In this document: positions 47,544-60,136 of the stretch, piece after piece | How positions within the stretch are numbered: the first letter of the stretch is position 1 | How the letters are laid out: every line of letters begins with the position of its first letter | The notes under the pieces: generated by a model | The model's database searches: none | Told to the model about the DNA's origin: nothing | Seen by the model: the letters and a program-made list of their open reading frames with translations, nothing else | Assembly (NCBI GenBank): GCA_030268105.1 | Contig: BSDZ01000029.1 | Location: 1-64,000, forward strand | Direction of reading: 5' to 3' | DNA: 64,000 bases | From: Volvox africanus | Lineage: Eukaryota; Chlorophyta; Chlorophyceae; Chlamydomonadales; Volvocaceae | Translations under genes and position numbers: made by a program

Positions 47544-50500
47544 TTTGGAGTTCTGGATGCTATAATTACTGTTCCTATCCTAAAGAAGACTCAAGTGTTG
47601 CGTTTGGTGCGTCCAGGCTAGAGCTGTCAAAGTTCCAAGCCTCAACGGCGGATGTAGGAAAGCTCGTTTGTGATTTGTGTGTAAACACCGTTATGCATTG
47701 ATCCAGGAAATTGAGAAACACAACGTGTGTGCAATTTGCTGCTAAAAGTGCTGATAATGCACTTCGGTCGAACTCCTCAAGTATCGTACGCCTGCGTCTC
47801 TTTGAAGTACCCAAATTGAGACAATGATGAAGCAACCTCAATGGCATTCTTAAGGCAGGATTGTGCTCAAAATGCCTCAGCATGCAGGTTTGCGAACATC
47901 TGAATTTGTCGGTGTGGAACTGCACCGCTTAAACGAATAAATGGCAGCTCGCAGGAGGTCAGGAGCAACGGGAATGGCGTAACCCAACTACGCTGAGTTG
48001 CAATCTGTCAACTAAATTCTCAACTTTGCATGCGGAATGGGAGGCTGGAAAGAGAATCCCAAAATTTCACACGGCGTCGATGACCTTTGCATTATCCCAG
48101 AGACCGGTCGTGCGCCATCAGAGAAACAATTTCACGGACTTTAAGCTTGAACTTAATTTGGGGTGTGAAGGTATCAAAACTGTCAATGTTGGCTGGTCCG
48201 TGTTGGTCATCCTTTTCTCACAGCTGGTCACCCAATGCTGATCCATACGCGTTCCAAATGAACATGACGCGTGCCGCCCAGGATAATGTGTTTCGTCGCG
48301 GTGTATACGCTTGGAACCTATGATGACCCTATCGGCGAGCCATATTACTCGTGGATTGTGTGCTCACTTAGCGCGTTCATACGAATTCATGCTTTCTTCT
48401 GCCTTCCATCATTCATGGATCTCGCCTATGCCCGACTGGGTCAGGTATTCACGTTTCGCTGCCGTCTCATAACGGCACTGCACTGCACTTTGGAATTCAT
48501 AAAATGTTGATCGTTATCTTTGTTTGCGCCGAGGGCTTGCCCGGGACGGGGGGGACTCATGACAGGGTTTGTGCGCTTCATACAGTCGATGTCCTGTCTG
48601 GCTTCTTTGTACGTTCATACACACACACGCGCGCGCGCACTTCGAACCCCACCCCTACTTATCCTGGCCTGGGCGCCAGTGTTCCAAAGCCCCGGCCTAC
48701 CCCATCCCACCCCAAACTCCAATGCGTCGGTGATGATGCCCGCGGGTGCAGTTGGCAGCCGAGGCTCGCAGAAGGCCGTGCTGGCAGAGGTGTCCTGTAC
48801 GTCAAGGAGACCGATCCACATATAGGTGTACGGCAGCAGTTTGAAGCGGTTGGGTTCACTGAGGCTTGACGCTGAACATAGCAGATGCGTTGGCTGCCGG
48901 GTGCCGGCAGCCAGGGTTGGCCTTTCAAGGGGGGACGGATATAGATGGCGTGGACACCCCGAACGTGCGCCCTCCACGTCTCGGTGCTAATTTCCATACG
49001 ATCATCTTTTTCCCATCTTGGACGGACCCTGATGGTGGGACCCGCTATTTCCAAAAAATAACACCTGATGTAATGACATCTGAAACTAGTATTATTGCCG
49101 GTTGGTAACCTCGACCATGTGATTGGGCGTTGAGGAAAGTGCAGAGAATGTACAGTGTGATATAACATTCCGTACGGACTGCTGGACACCCTGAGTGTGT
49201 CAAAAGATGTTACATGAGCCACACTGTACCTACTTTCTTACGTTCTCTGGATGCGGGCATTTGTTCGTTGGAGGAGTTATAAATACCGATACCTGTAACG
49301 GCATGTCTCAAACACGGCTCATTTGGAAGATGCGGCGCATTCAGGCATGCGAAAGATAAGATCAGCTCTGAGGCGTACGAGAACAATCAAACCATGCAAT
49401 TCTAGTCTGCTTTATGACGTTCATGCAGCGATTGCATTGATGCACCGATGAACCGCCCCTAGATTGCCCCCTGCCTGCTGTCGTGAACATGTCATCTACC
49501 TCCCCCTCCGCGCTCACCTCCGTCCTCAAAGCCACGCCACCTCTACCTCCAGCTTCGAGTGCTGTCCTGCACATTGTTGAGCCCCGCTAATGCCACCTGA
49601 CCAATCCTTCCAATCCCTCCAATCCTTCCAGCCGTCATCCGCACGTGCACTGTCCATCATCCATCTCTGCAGCCGCAAACCTCTGCACGCCTTTTCTCCC
49701 CACCACCACCGTCACCGGGGCTTCCTCTCCGCTGCCTGTGTCACCGCCATCATTGCCAACCAGTCTGGGGTCCCACAATTTCCTATCACTATATATCCAC
49801 CGCATCCCCTTCTCTTAAGACCGCCACCTCCGTCACCACACCACCGCACACACGCCATAAAGTGCCGCTAAAAGGAAGACAAGAAAAGATGAATGCTGGC
49901 GGTGTCAAGATACTTGAGCAATATTGAACATGAAGACGGTCCAGGCAAAGGCAGGGCAGATATGCATCCTAGGTACAAGGGTGACGCACTGTCCCGTTGC
50001 TGTCATACGAAAACGACATCCATCACCTCCCTGCTAACCGGTGCCATGCCCTATGCGGCATGGCCCAGTGAAGTGGGCACCAAAGACCCAACACAGATAT
50101 GCCTTCTATACGGCATCCATTTATTGTTCACTGCTCAGGCCACAAGTTGTACCTCTGAACGAAAACACGCCCCACCATCCTGTCTAGGAAACAACGAACA
50201 AGATCGGGAAGATACAATACGCAGTACGAAGCAAGAACGCAGGATGACGCAAATATCTGGTTGACATGTCTGGCCACGATCACGATGTGTTGTGGTCCAC
50301 AACGATCATGATGTCGGAAACGTACGGCAATGTGGCTGAGATGCTGCTCAGCTATAGCTCTGGCTAGTTAGGTACGGCACTAGTTTAAATTATCCTACAT
50401 TGGCGGATGAGGCTGTCTTAGTCGTACGAGTCTCATTCTCACCCGGGGCTCTAATAATGTCGAGGGTCTCAATCGTTACCCAATCGACCATCATCAAATG

Positions 50501-50642
50501 GCCACCAGATAAATGAAACAAAACACACGCTGGGCCAACCATCCATATTGCAGAAGGCCGATGTATTTTAGCAGTTGCTGCGGACGTGGCTTATTGGGCG
50601 ACATATTGGTGTCGATGCATGACAGGGGGAATATATCTGCAG
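47544..50642. other. Spacer S8 between C8 and C9
   Basis: This is 3099 bases and clean. It has A at the marker site (49677). Contents are as described for S6. Confidence 0.8.
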
Positions 50643-53600
50643 TCAGCGGTAACTTGGCTGCCCCGCGGCAGCCTCTAGAAGCTTCACAAAAACAGACTTA
50701 GACGGGGCTGCGATAGACGCCTGGCCACATATCCGCGACCCAAACACCTCCACAAACGTGTCCCGAATCCCCCAACTGCAGGGAGCAGAAATCGCCGTCG
50801 ACTTGCTGCCCCTGGACTTATAGCTATAGTGCAGCCGCTCCTCTAGCTTCGTGGGAGTGGTGGGCTGTATTGCTGCCGGGGCAATCGCAGGCGGCTCCAA
50901 GGCTGCTGAAACACTCTCGGCCTGCACGGGCTCCTCAAACCTTATCATCCGCTCCGCCATGTGCACGTCATCCTCGTCATTGAGGAAGATGTAGTCGTCG
51001 GCAGCGTCCAGCGCCTGGCCGTGTGCCTGCATGTGCGTGTTTGTGAGGGAAAGGGAGGGGAGCTCGTAAATAATAACAACGGATTCGGATACACATGCTT
51101 CCCCCCCATGGCTCACCAAAATCCCCAGTATGCAAACAGACAGCCACGCAGGCACCATGCAGCATTGCGCCTCTGCCCTCTGCCCCACTGGGCCGCACCA
51201 TCCTCACCTCTTTCAACAACCGCTTCAGCCTTCGTGACTGGAAGCGGTACAGTTTCATCGACTTCTGGACGTTAGCAAACCTTTCCTGAAGGGAGTTACA
51301 CTTCGTAATCTGCTCGTTGCTGCAGCGCACCTGCAAGGGCGTGTAGTCATGGGAGAAGGGTCAATATGCGCGGGGTAGAGTGAAGAAAACGAGAGAGCAA
51401 ATGATGGCAAAGGCCGGGCGGAAGCGGCCACAAGATATCTGTCAGTCAGAGAACATGACATATGACACAACTAAAGCACACAGGAACACCCTATCTCCAG
51501 AGTGCACGGTTCTTTGGCAACCTGAGCCTTGCCTCTACACATGCGATTTAAATAATCTAAAGTCAAACGATGAACGGCAGAGGTGATACATAGGTGGCGT
51601 TTGCAATCTGACCCCTGCCGTACCTGCTCTTCCATCTTCACCACCATAGCTCGAAGCTGAACTATGGTCGCCTCAGCGGCCTCACGTCGCTTCTCCCCCT
51701 CCATCACGGCCGCCCGCAGCTCAGCTGCACCAGCCTCAGCGGTCTCACGCCTCTTCTCCTCCTCTCCTACCGCCGCCCGCAGCTCAGCTGCGGCAGCCTC
51801 AGCGGCCTCACGCCTCTTCTCCTCCTCTCCTACCGCCGCCCGCAGCTCAGCTGCGGCAGCCTCAGCGGCCTCACGCCTCTTCTCCTCCTCTCCTACCGCC
51901 GCCCGCAGCTCAGCTGCGGCAGCCTCAGCGGCCTCACGCCTCTTCTCCTCCTCTCCTACCGCCGCCCGCAGCTCAGCTGCGGCAGCCTCAGCGGCCTCAC
52001 GCCTCTTCTCCTCCTCTCCTACTGCCGCCCGCAGCTCAGCCGCGGCAGCCTCAGCGGCCTCACGCCTCTTCTCCTCCTCTCCTACCGCCGCCCGCAGCTC
52101 AGCTGCGGCAGCCTCAGCGGCCTCACGCCTCTTCTCCTCCTCTCCTACTGCCGCCCGCAGCTCAGCCGCGGCAGCCTCAGCGGCCTCACGCCTCTTCTCC
52201 TCCTCTCCTACTGCCGCCCGCAGCTCAGCCGCGGCAGCCTCAGCGGCCTCACGCCTCTTCTCCTCCTCTCCTACTGCCGCCCGCAGCTCAGCTGCGGCAG
52301 CCTCAGCGGCCTCACGTCGCTTCTCCTCCTCTCCTACTGCCGCCCGCAGCTCAGCCGCGGCAGCCTCAGCGGTCTCACGCCTCTTCTCCTCCTCTCCTAC
52401 TGCCGCCCGCAGCTCAGCCGCGGCAGCTTCAGCGGCCTCACGTCGCTTCTCCTCCTCTCCTACTGCCGCCCGCAGCTCAGCCGCGGCAGCCTCAGCGGCC
52501 TCACGCCTCTTCTCCTCCTCTCCTACTGCCGCCCGCAGCTCAGCTGCGGCAGCCTCAGCGGCCTCACGTCGCTTCTCCTCCTCTCCTACTGCCGCCCGCA
52601 GCTCAGCCGCGGCAGCCTCAGCGGTCTCACGCCTCTTCTCCTCCTCTCCTACTGCCGCCCGCAGCTCAGCCGCGGCAGCTTCAGCGGCCTCACGCCTCTT
52701 CTCCTCCTCTCCTACTGCCGCCCGCAGCTCAGCCGCGGCAGCCTCAGCGGCCTCATGTCGCTTCTCCAATTCCACCACAGTCGCCCGCAGCTCAGCTGCA
52801 GCAGCCTCACGCTGCTGTACTTCTCCATGCTCGTCCGCTGACTCTTGAGCACAGTCCACCAGCTGCAATCGTCGGATGGGATAACATGCAAAGCATGATG
52901 TACAGAAAGGATGCATACACGATCGATGTTCAACATGCAGACAAAGTCAGGCTCATCAAGTCAGTGTGCAGGTGTCATTGTCGCCCACGGCTAACATAGG
53001 GGTTTGGGCTGCCGCGAGCCTTTATAACCTTATAAACCACGAATATCGTTCGCCATATATACACCGCGACTGTGGGTTGTAGCCTAAGTCAGTTGTAGCC
53101 AAAAGAAGCTGCTGCATATCTACCAACGACAACCAGAACTCACCACTACCGCCGTCGCTGTGGAGCACTCCTTGCGGTTGGCCAGTGCCGAAGAGGGCTG
53201 CAGCAACTGCGCGGACGCTGGTAGGTGCACCTGCTCCTTGTCTTGAGCCTGGAGCTTCAGAAAATTCCATGATCGAAACCATCCTTCCTTTGAGAATGCT
53301 TGAGCAGTAACCTGTGCGAGAGAACGCAGGTGCAGGGAACAGAAACAAAGTGTGAGTCTCAGTCGTTCCAAGGTCAGCCCTAAAACAGAGCACACCATGT
53401 ATACGCACATATACCATCACACACCTTGCGCACTGTCATAAGCTTCTCCTTGGTGTCATCCACCACTTGCCGGAAGCCGTCACGCAACGGCGTGGCACCG
53501 AGATCAAGTCCGAAGTTTCCTCCGCCGCTGCTGACACTCATGTGATTGTTTGTCGTAACCTTATCCCTACTGCAGTTATCCTCACGTGCACGGATAACCC

Positions 53601-53808
53601 ACGTCTTCACGTTCGTGAAGGACATCTTGTTTGCCAGCAAATTTGCCGGTACGACCTCAGTCGACTGAGGCCATGAACGGCTCGCCGCACGATCGCCAGT
53701 TGTTTCTGGGGTCCAGAAAGGCCCCGCAGGTTGAGGGCATGTGACGTGTGCCGCAGGCACAAACCTCTGTGTCCTCGTGACCTTCGTTGGGTTGGAGTTA
53801 TGCTGCAT
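50643..53808 (-). CDS. Helical-repeat protein gene, copy C9 (intact, 765 residues)
   Basis: Exons are 53808-53425, 53311-53144, 52862-51624, 51330-51208 and 51026-50643. It has the same length as C6 and C8, but a different unit of the repeat array is missing: the second Thr-containing repeat near the C-terminal end of the domain is absent, while the central units are as in the 17-unit form. It also has a private C to G change at 52928, in intron 2. Frames are fully open. Confidence 0.72.
51705..52712 (-). repeat. 63-base coding minisatellite in C9, 16 units (form 16b)
   Basis: Sixteen units. Compared with the 17-unit form it lacks the leftmost Thr-encoding unit. C3 has the same arrangement. 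Confidence 0.95.
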
Positions 53809-56800
53809 TTTGGAGTTCTGGATGCTATAATTACTGTTCCTATCCTAAAGAAGACTCAAGTGTTGCGTTTGGTGCGTCCAGGCTAGAGCTGTCAAAGTTC
53901 CAAGCCTCAACGGCGGATGTAGGAAAGCTCGTTTGTGATTTGTGTGTAAACACCGTTATGCATTGATCCAGGAAATTGAGAAACACAACGTGTGTGCAAT
54001 TTGCTGCTAAAAGTGCTGATAATGCACTTCGGTCGAACTCCTCAAGTATCGTACGCCTGCGTCTCTTTGAAGTACCCAAATTGAGACAATGATGAAGCAA
54101 CCTCAATGGCATTCTTAAGGCAGGATTGTGCTCAAAATGCCTCAGCATGCAGGTTTGCGAACATCTGAATTTGTCGGTGTGGAACTGCACCGCTTAAACG
54201 AATAAATGGCAGCTCGCAGGAGGTCAGGAGCAACGGGAATGGCGTAACCCAACTACGCTGAGTTGCAATCTGTCAACTAAATTCTCAACTTTGCATGCGG
54301 AATGGGAGGCTGGAAAGAGAATCCCAAAATTTCACACGGCGTCGATGACCTTTGCATTATCCCAGAGACCGGTCGTGCGCCATCAGAGAAACAATTTCAC
54401 GGACTTTAAGCTTGAACTTAATTTGGGGTGTGAAGGTATCAAAACTGTCAATGTTGGCTGGTCCGTGTTGGTCATCCTTTTCTCACAGCTGGTCACCCAA
54501 TGCTGATCCATACGCGTTCCAAATGAACATGACGCGTGCCGCCCAGGATAATGTGTTTCGTCGCGGTGTATACGCTTGGAACCTATGATGACCCTATCGG
54601 CGAGCCATATTACTCGTGGATTGTGTGCTCACTTAGCGCGTTCATACGAATTCATGCTTTCTTCTGCCTTCCATCATTCATGGATCTCGCCTATGCCCGA
54701 CTGGGTCAGGTATTCACGTTTCGCTGCCGTCTCATAACGGCACTGCACTGCACTTTGGAATTCATAAAATGTTGATCGTTATCTTTGTTTGCGCCGAGGG
54801 CTTGCCCGGGACGGGGGGGACTCATGACAGGGTTTGTGCGCTTCATACAGTCGATGTCCTGTCTGGCTTCTTTGTACGTTCATACACACACACGCGCGCG
54901 CGCACTTCGAACCCCACCCCTACTTATCCTGGCCTGGGCGCCAGTGTTCCAAAGCCCCGGCCTACCCCATCCCACCCCAAACTCCAATGCGTCGGTGATG
55001 ATGCCCGCGGGTGCAGTTGGCAGCCGAGGCTCGCAGAAGGCCGTGCTGGCAGAGGTGTCCTGTACGTCAAGGAGACCGATCCACATATAGGTGTACGGCA
55101 GCAGTTTGAAGCGGTTGGGTTCACTGAGGCTTGACGCTGAACATAGCAGATGCGTTGGCTGCCGGGTGCCGGCAGCCAGGGTTGGCCTTTCAAGGGGGGA
55201 CGGATATAGATGGCGTGGACACCCCGAACGTGCGCCCTCCACGTCTCGGTGCTAATTTCCATACGATCATCTTTTTCCCATCTTGGACGGACCCTGATGG
55301 TGGGACCCGCTATTTCCAAAAAATAACACCTGATGTAATGACATCTGAAACTAGTATTATTGCCGGTTGGTAACCTCGACCATGTGATTGGGCGTTGAGG
55401 AAAGTGCAGAGAATGTACAGTGTGATATAACATTCCGTACGGACTGCTGGACACCCTGAGTGTGTCAAAAGATGTTACATGAGCCACACTGTACCTACTT
55501 TCTTACGTTCTCTGGATGCGGGCATTTGTTCGTTGGAGGAGTTATAAATACCGATACCTGTAACGGCATGTCTCAAACACGGCTCATTTGGAAGATGCGG
55601 CGCATTCAGGCATGCGAAAGATAAGATCAGCTCTGAGGCGTACGAGAACAATCAAACCATGCAATTCTAGTCTGCTTTATGACGTTCATGCAGCGATTGC
55701 ATTGATGCACCGATGAACCGCCCCTAGATTGCCCCCTGCCTGCTGTCGTGAACATGTCATCTACCTCCCCCTCCGCGCTCACCTCCGTCCTCAAAGCCAC
55801 GCCACCTCTACCTCCAGCTTCGAGTGCTGTCCTGCACATTGTTGAGCCCCGCTAATGCCACCTGACCAATCCTTCCAATCCCTCCAATCCTTCCAGCCGT
55901 CATCCGCACGTGCACTGTCCATCATCCATCTCTGCAGCCGCAAACCTCTGCACGCCTTTTCTCCCCACCACCACCGTCACCGGGGCTTCCTCTCCGCTGC
56001 CTGTGTCACCGCCATCATTGCCAACCAGTCTGGGGTCCCACAATTTCCTATCACTATATATCCACCGCATCCCCTTCTCTTAAGACCGCCACCTCCGTCA
56101 CCACACCACCGCACACACGCCATAAAGTGCCGCTAAAAGGAAGACAAGAAAAGATGAATGCTGGCGGTGTCAAGATACTTGAGCAATATTGAACATGAAG
56201 ACGGTCCAGGCAAAGGCAGGGCAGATATGCATCCTAGGTACAAGGGTGACGCACTGTCCCGTTGCTGTCATACGAAAACGACATCCATCACCTCCCTGCT
56301 AACCGGTGCCATGCCCTATGCGGCATGGCCCAGTGAAGTGGGCACCAAAGACCCAACACAGATATGCCTTCTATACGGCATCCATTTATTGTTCACTGCT
56401 CAGGCCACAAGTTGTACCTCTGAACGAAAACACGCCCCACCATCCTGTCTAGGAAACAACGAACAAGATCGGGAAGATACAATACGCAGTACGAAGCAAG
56501 AACGCAGGATGACGCAAATATCTGGTTGACATGTCTGGCCACGATCACGATGTGTTGTGGTCCACAACGATCATGATGTCGGAAACGTACGGCAATGTGG
56601 CTGAGATGCTGCTCAGCTATAGCTCTGGCTAGTTAGGTACGGCACTAGTTTAAATTATCCTACATTGGCGGATGAGGCTGTCTTAGTCGTACGAGTCTCA
56701 TTCTCACCCGGGGCTCTAATAATGTCGAGGGTCTCAATCGTTACCCAATCGACCATCATCAAATGGCCACCAGATAAATGAAACAAAACACACGCTGGGC

Positions 56801-56907
56801 CAACCATCCATATTGCAGAAGGCCGATGTATTTTAGCAGTTGCTGCGGACGTGGCTTATTGGGCGACATATTGGTGTCGATGCATGACAGGGGGAATATA
56901 TCTGCAG
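53809..56907. other. Spacer S9 between C9 and C10
   Basis: This is 3099 bases and clean. It has A at the marker site (55942). Contents are as described for S6. Confidence 0.8.
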
Positions 56908-59900
56908 TCAGCGGTAACTTGGCTGCCCCGCGGCAGCCTCTAGAAGCTTCACAAAAACAGACTTAGACGGGGCTGCGATAGACGCCTGGCCACATATCCG
57001 CGACCCAAACACCTCCACAAACGTGTCCCGAATCCCCCAACTGCAGGGAGCAGAAATCGCCGTCGACTTGCTGCCCCTGGACTTATAGCTATAGTGCAGC
57101 CGCTCCTCTAGCTTCGTGGGAGTGGTGGGCTGTATTGCTGCCGGGGCAATCGCAGGCGGCTCCAAGGCTGCTGAAACACTCTCGGCCTGCACGGGCTCCT
57201 CAAACCTTATCATCCGCTCCGCCATGTGCACGTCATCCTCGTCATTGAGGAAGATGTAGTCGTCGGCAGCGTCCAGCGCCTGGCCGTGTGCCTGCATGTG
57301 CGTGTTTGTGAGGGAAAGGGAGGGGAGCTCGTAAATAATAACAACGGATTCGGATACACATGCTTCCCCCCCATGGCTCACCAAAATCCCCAGTATGCAA
57401 ACAGACAGCCACGCAGGCACCATGCAGCATTGCGCCTCTGCCCTCTGCCCCACTGGGCCGCACCATCCTCACCTCTTTCAACAACCGCTTCAGCCTTCGT
57501 GACTGGAAGCGGTACAGTTTCATCGACTTCTGGACGTTAGCAAACCTTTCCTGAAGGGAGTTACACTTCGTAATCTGCTCGTTGCTGCAGCGCACCTGCA
57601 AGGGCGTGTAGTCATGGGAGAAGGGTCAATATGCGCGGGGTAGAGTGAAGAAAACGAGAGAGCAAATGATGGCAAAGGCCGGGCGGAAGCGGCCACAAGA
57701 TATCTGTCAGTCAGAGAACATGACATATGACACAACTAAAGCACACAGGAACACCCTATCTCCAGAGTGCACGGTTCTTTGGCAACCTGAGCCTTGCCTC
57801 TACACATGCGATTTAAATAATCTAAAGTCAAACGATGAACGGCAGAGGTGATACATAGGTGGCGTTTGCAATCTGACCCCTGCCGTACCTGCTCTTCCAT
57901 CTTCACCACCATAGCTCGAAGCTGAACTATGGTCGCCTCAGCGGCCTCACGTCGCTTCTCCCCCTCCATCACGGCCGCCCGCAGCTCAGCTGCACCAGCC
58001 TCAGCGGTCTCACGCCTCTTCTCCTCCTCTCCTACCGCCGCCCGCAGCTCAGCTGCGGCAGCCTCAGCGGTCTCACGCCTCTTCTCCTCCTCTCCTACCG
58101 CCGCCCGCAGCTCAGCTGCGGCAGCCTCAGCGGCCTCACGCCTCTTCTCCTCCTCTCCTACCGCCGCCCGCAGCTCAGCTGCGGCAGCCTCAGCGGCCTC
58201 ACGCCTCTTCTCCTCCTCTCCTACCGCCGCCCGCAGCTCAGCTGCGGCAGCCTCAGCGGCCTCACGCCTCTTCTCCTCCTCTCCTACCGCCGCCCGCAGC
58301 TCAGCTGCGGCAGCCTCAGCGGCCTCACGCCTCTTCTCCTCCTCTCCTACTGCCGCCCGCAGCTCAGCCGCGGCAGCCTCAGCGGCCTCACGCCTCTTCT
58401 CCTCCTCTCCTACCGCCGCCCGCAGCTCAGCTGCGGCAGCCTCAGCGGCCTCACGCCTCTTCTCCTCCTCTCCTACTGCCGCCCGCAGCTCAGCCGCGGC
58501 AGCCTCAGCGGCCTCACGCCTCTTCTCCTCCTCTCCTACTGCCGCCCGCAGCTCAGCCGCGGCAGCCTCAGCGGCCTCACGCCTCTTCTCCTCCTCTCCT
58601 ACTGCCGCCCGCAGCTCAGCTGCGGCAGCCTCAGCGGCCTCACGTCGCTTCTCCTCCTCTCCTACTGCCGCCCGCAGCTCAGCCGCGGCAGCCTCAGCGG
58701 TCTCACGCCTCTTCTCCTCCTCTCCTACTGCCGCCCGCAGCTCAGCCGCGGCAGCTTCAGCGGCCTCACGTCGCTTCTCCTCCTCTCCTACTGCCGCCCG
58801 CAGCTCAGCCGCGGCAGCCTCAGCGGCCTCACGCCTCTTCTCCTCCTCTCCTACTGCCGCCCGCAGCTCAGCTGCGGCAGCCTCAGCGGCCTCACGTCGC
58901 TTCTCCTCCTCTCCTACTGCCGCCCGCAGCTCAGCCGCGGCAGCCTCAGCGGTCTCACGCCTCTTCTCCTCCTCTCCTACTGCCGCCCGCAGCTCAGCCG
59001 CGGCAGCTTCAGCGGCCTCACGCCTCTTCTCCTCCTCTCCTACTGCCGCCCGCAGCTCAGCCGCGGCAGCCTCAGCGGCCTCATGTCGCTTCTCCAATTT
59101 CACCACAGTCGCCCGCAGCTCAGCTGCAGCAGCCTCACGCTGCTGTACTTCTCCATGCTCGTCCGCTGACTCTTGAGCACAGTCCACCAGCTGCAATCGT
59201 CGGATGGGATAACATGCAAAGCATGATGTACAGAAAGGATGCATACACGATCGATCTTCAACATGCAGACAAAGTCAGGCTCATCAAGTCAGTGTGCAGG
59301 TGTCATTGTCGCCCACGGCTAACATAGGGGTTTGGGCTGCCGCGAGCCTTTATAACCTTATAAACCACGAATATCGTTCGCCATATATACATCGCGACTG
59401 TGGGTTGTAGCCTAAGTCAGTTGTAGCCAAAAGAAGCTGCTGCATATCTACCAACGACAACCAGAACTCACCACTACCGCCGTCGCTGTGGAGCACTCCT
59501 TGCGGTTGGCCAGTGCCGAAGAGGGCTGCAGCAACTGCGCGGACGCTGGTAGGTGCACCTGCTCCTTGTCTTGAGCCTGGAGCTTCAGAAAATTCCATGA
59601 TCGAAACCATCCTTCCTTTGAGAATGCTTGAGCAGTAACCTGTGCGAGAGAACGCAGGTGCAGGGAACAGAAACAAAGTGTGAGTCTCAGTCGTTCCAAG
59701 GTCAGCCCTAAAACAGAGCACACCATGTATACGCACATATACCATCACACACCTTGCGCACTGTCATAAGCTTCTCCTTGGTGTCATCCACCACTTGCCG
59801 GAAGCCGTCACGCAACGGCGTGGCACCGAGATCAAGTCCGAAGTTTCCTCCGCCGCTGCTGACACTCATGTGATTGTTTGTCGTAACCTTATCCCTACTG

Positions 59901-60136
59901 CAGTTATCCTCACGTGCACGGATAACCCACGTCTTCACGTTCGTGAAGGACATCTTGTTTGCCAGCAAATTTGCCGGTACGACCTCAGTCGACTGAGGCC
60001 ATGAACGGCTCGCCGCACGATCGCCAGTTGTTTCTGGGGTCCAGAAAGGCCCCGCAGGTTGAGGGCATGTGACGTGTGCCGCAGGCACAAACCTCTGTGT
60101 CCTCGTGACCTTCGTTGGGTTGGAGTTATGCTGCAT
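56908..60136 (-). CDS. Helical-repeat protein gene, copy C10 (intact, 786 residues, one Glu to Lys change)
   Basis: Exons are 60136-59753, 59639-59472, 59190-57889, 57595-57473 and 57291-56908. It has 17 repeats in the order of C7. A C to T change at 59100 (plus strand) turns the Glu before LEKRH, in the degenerate unit at the start of the repeat domain, into Lys. This is the only amino-acid difference outside repeat number that I noticed among the five clean copies C6-C10. A further substitution lies in intron 2 (59392). Frames are fully open. Confidence 0.72.
57970..59040 (-). repeat. 63-base coding minisatellite in C10, 17 units
   Basis: Seventeen perfect-length units (1071 bases), with variant order as in C7. 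Confidence 0.96.
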
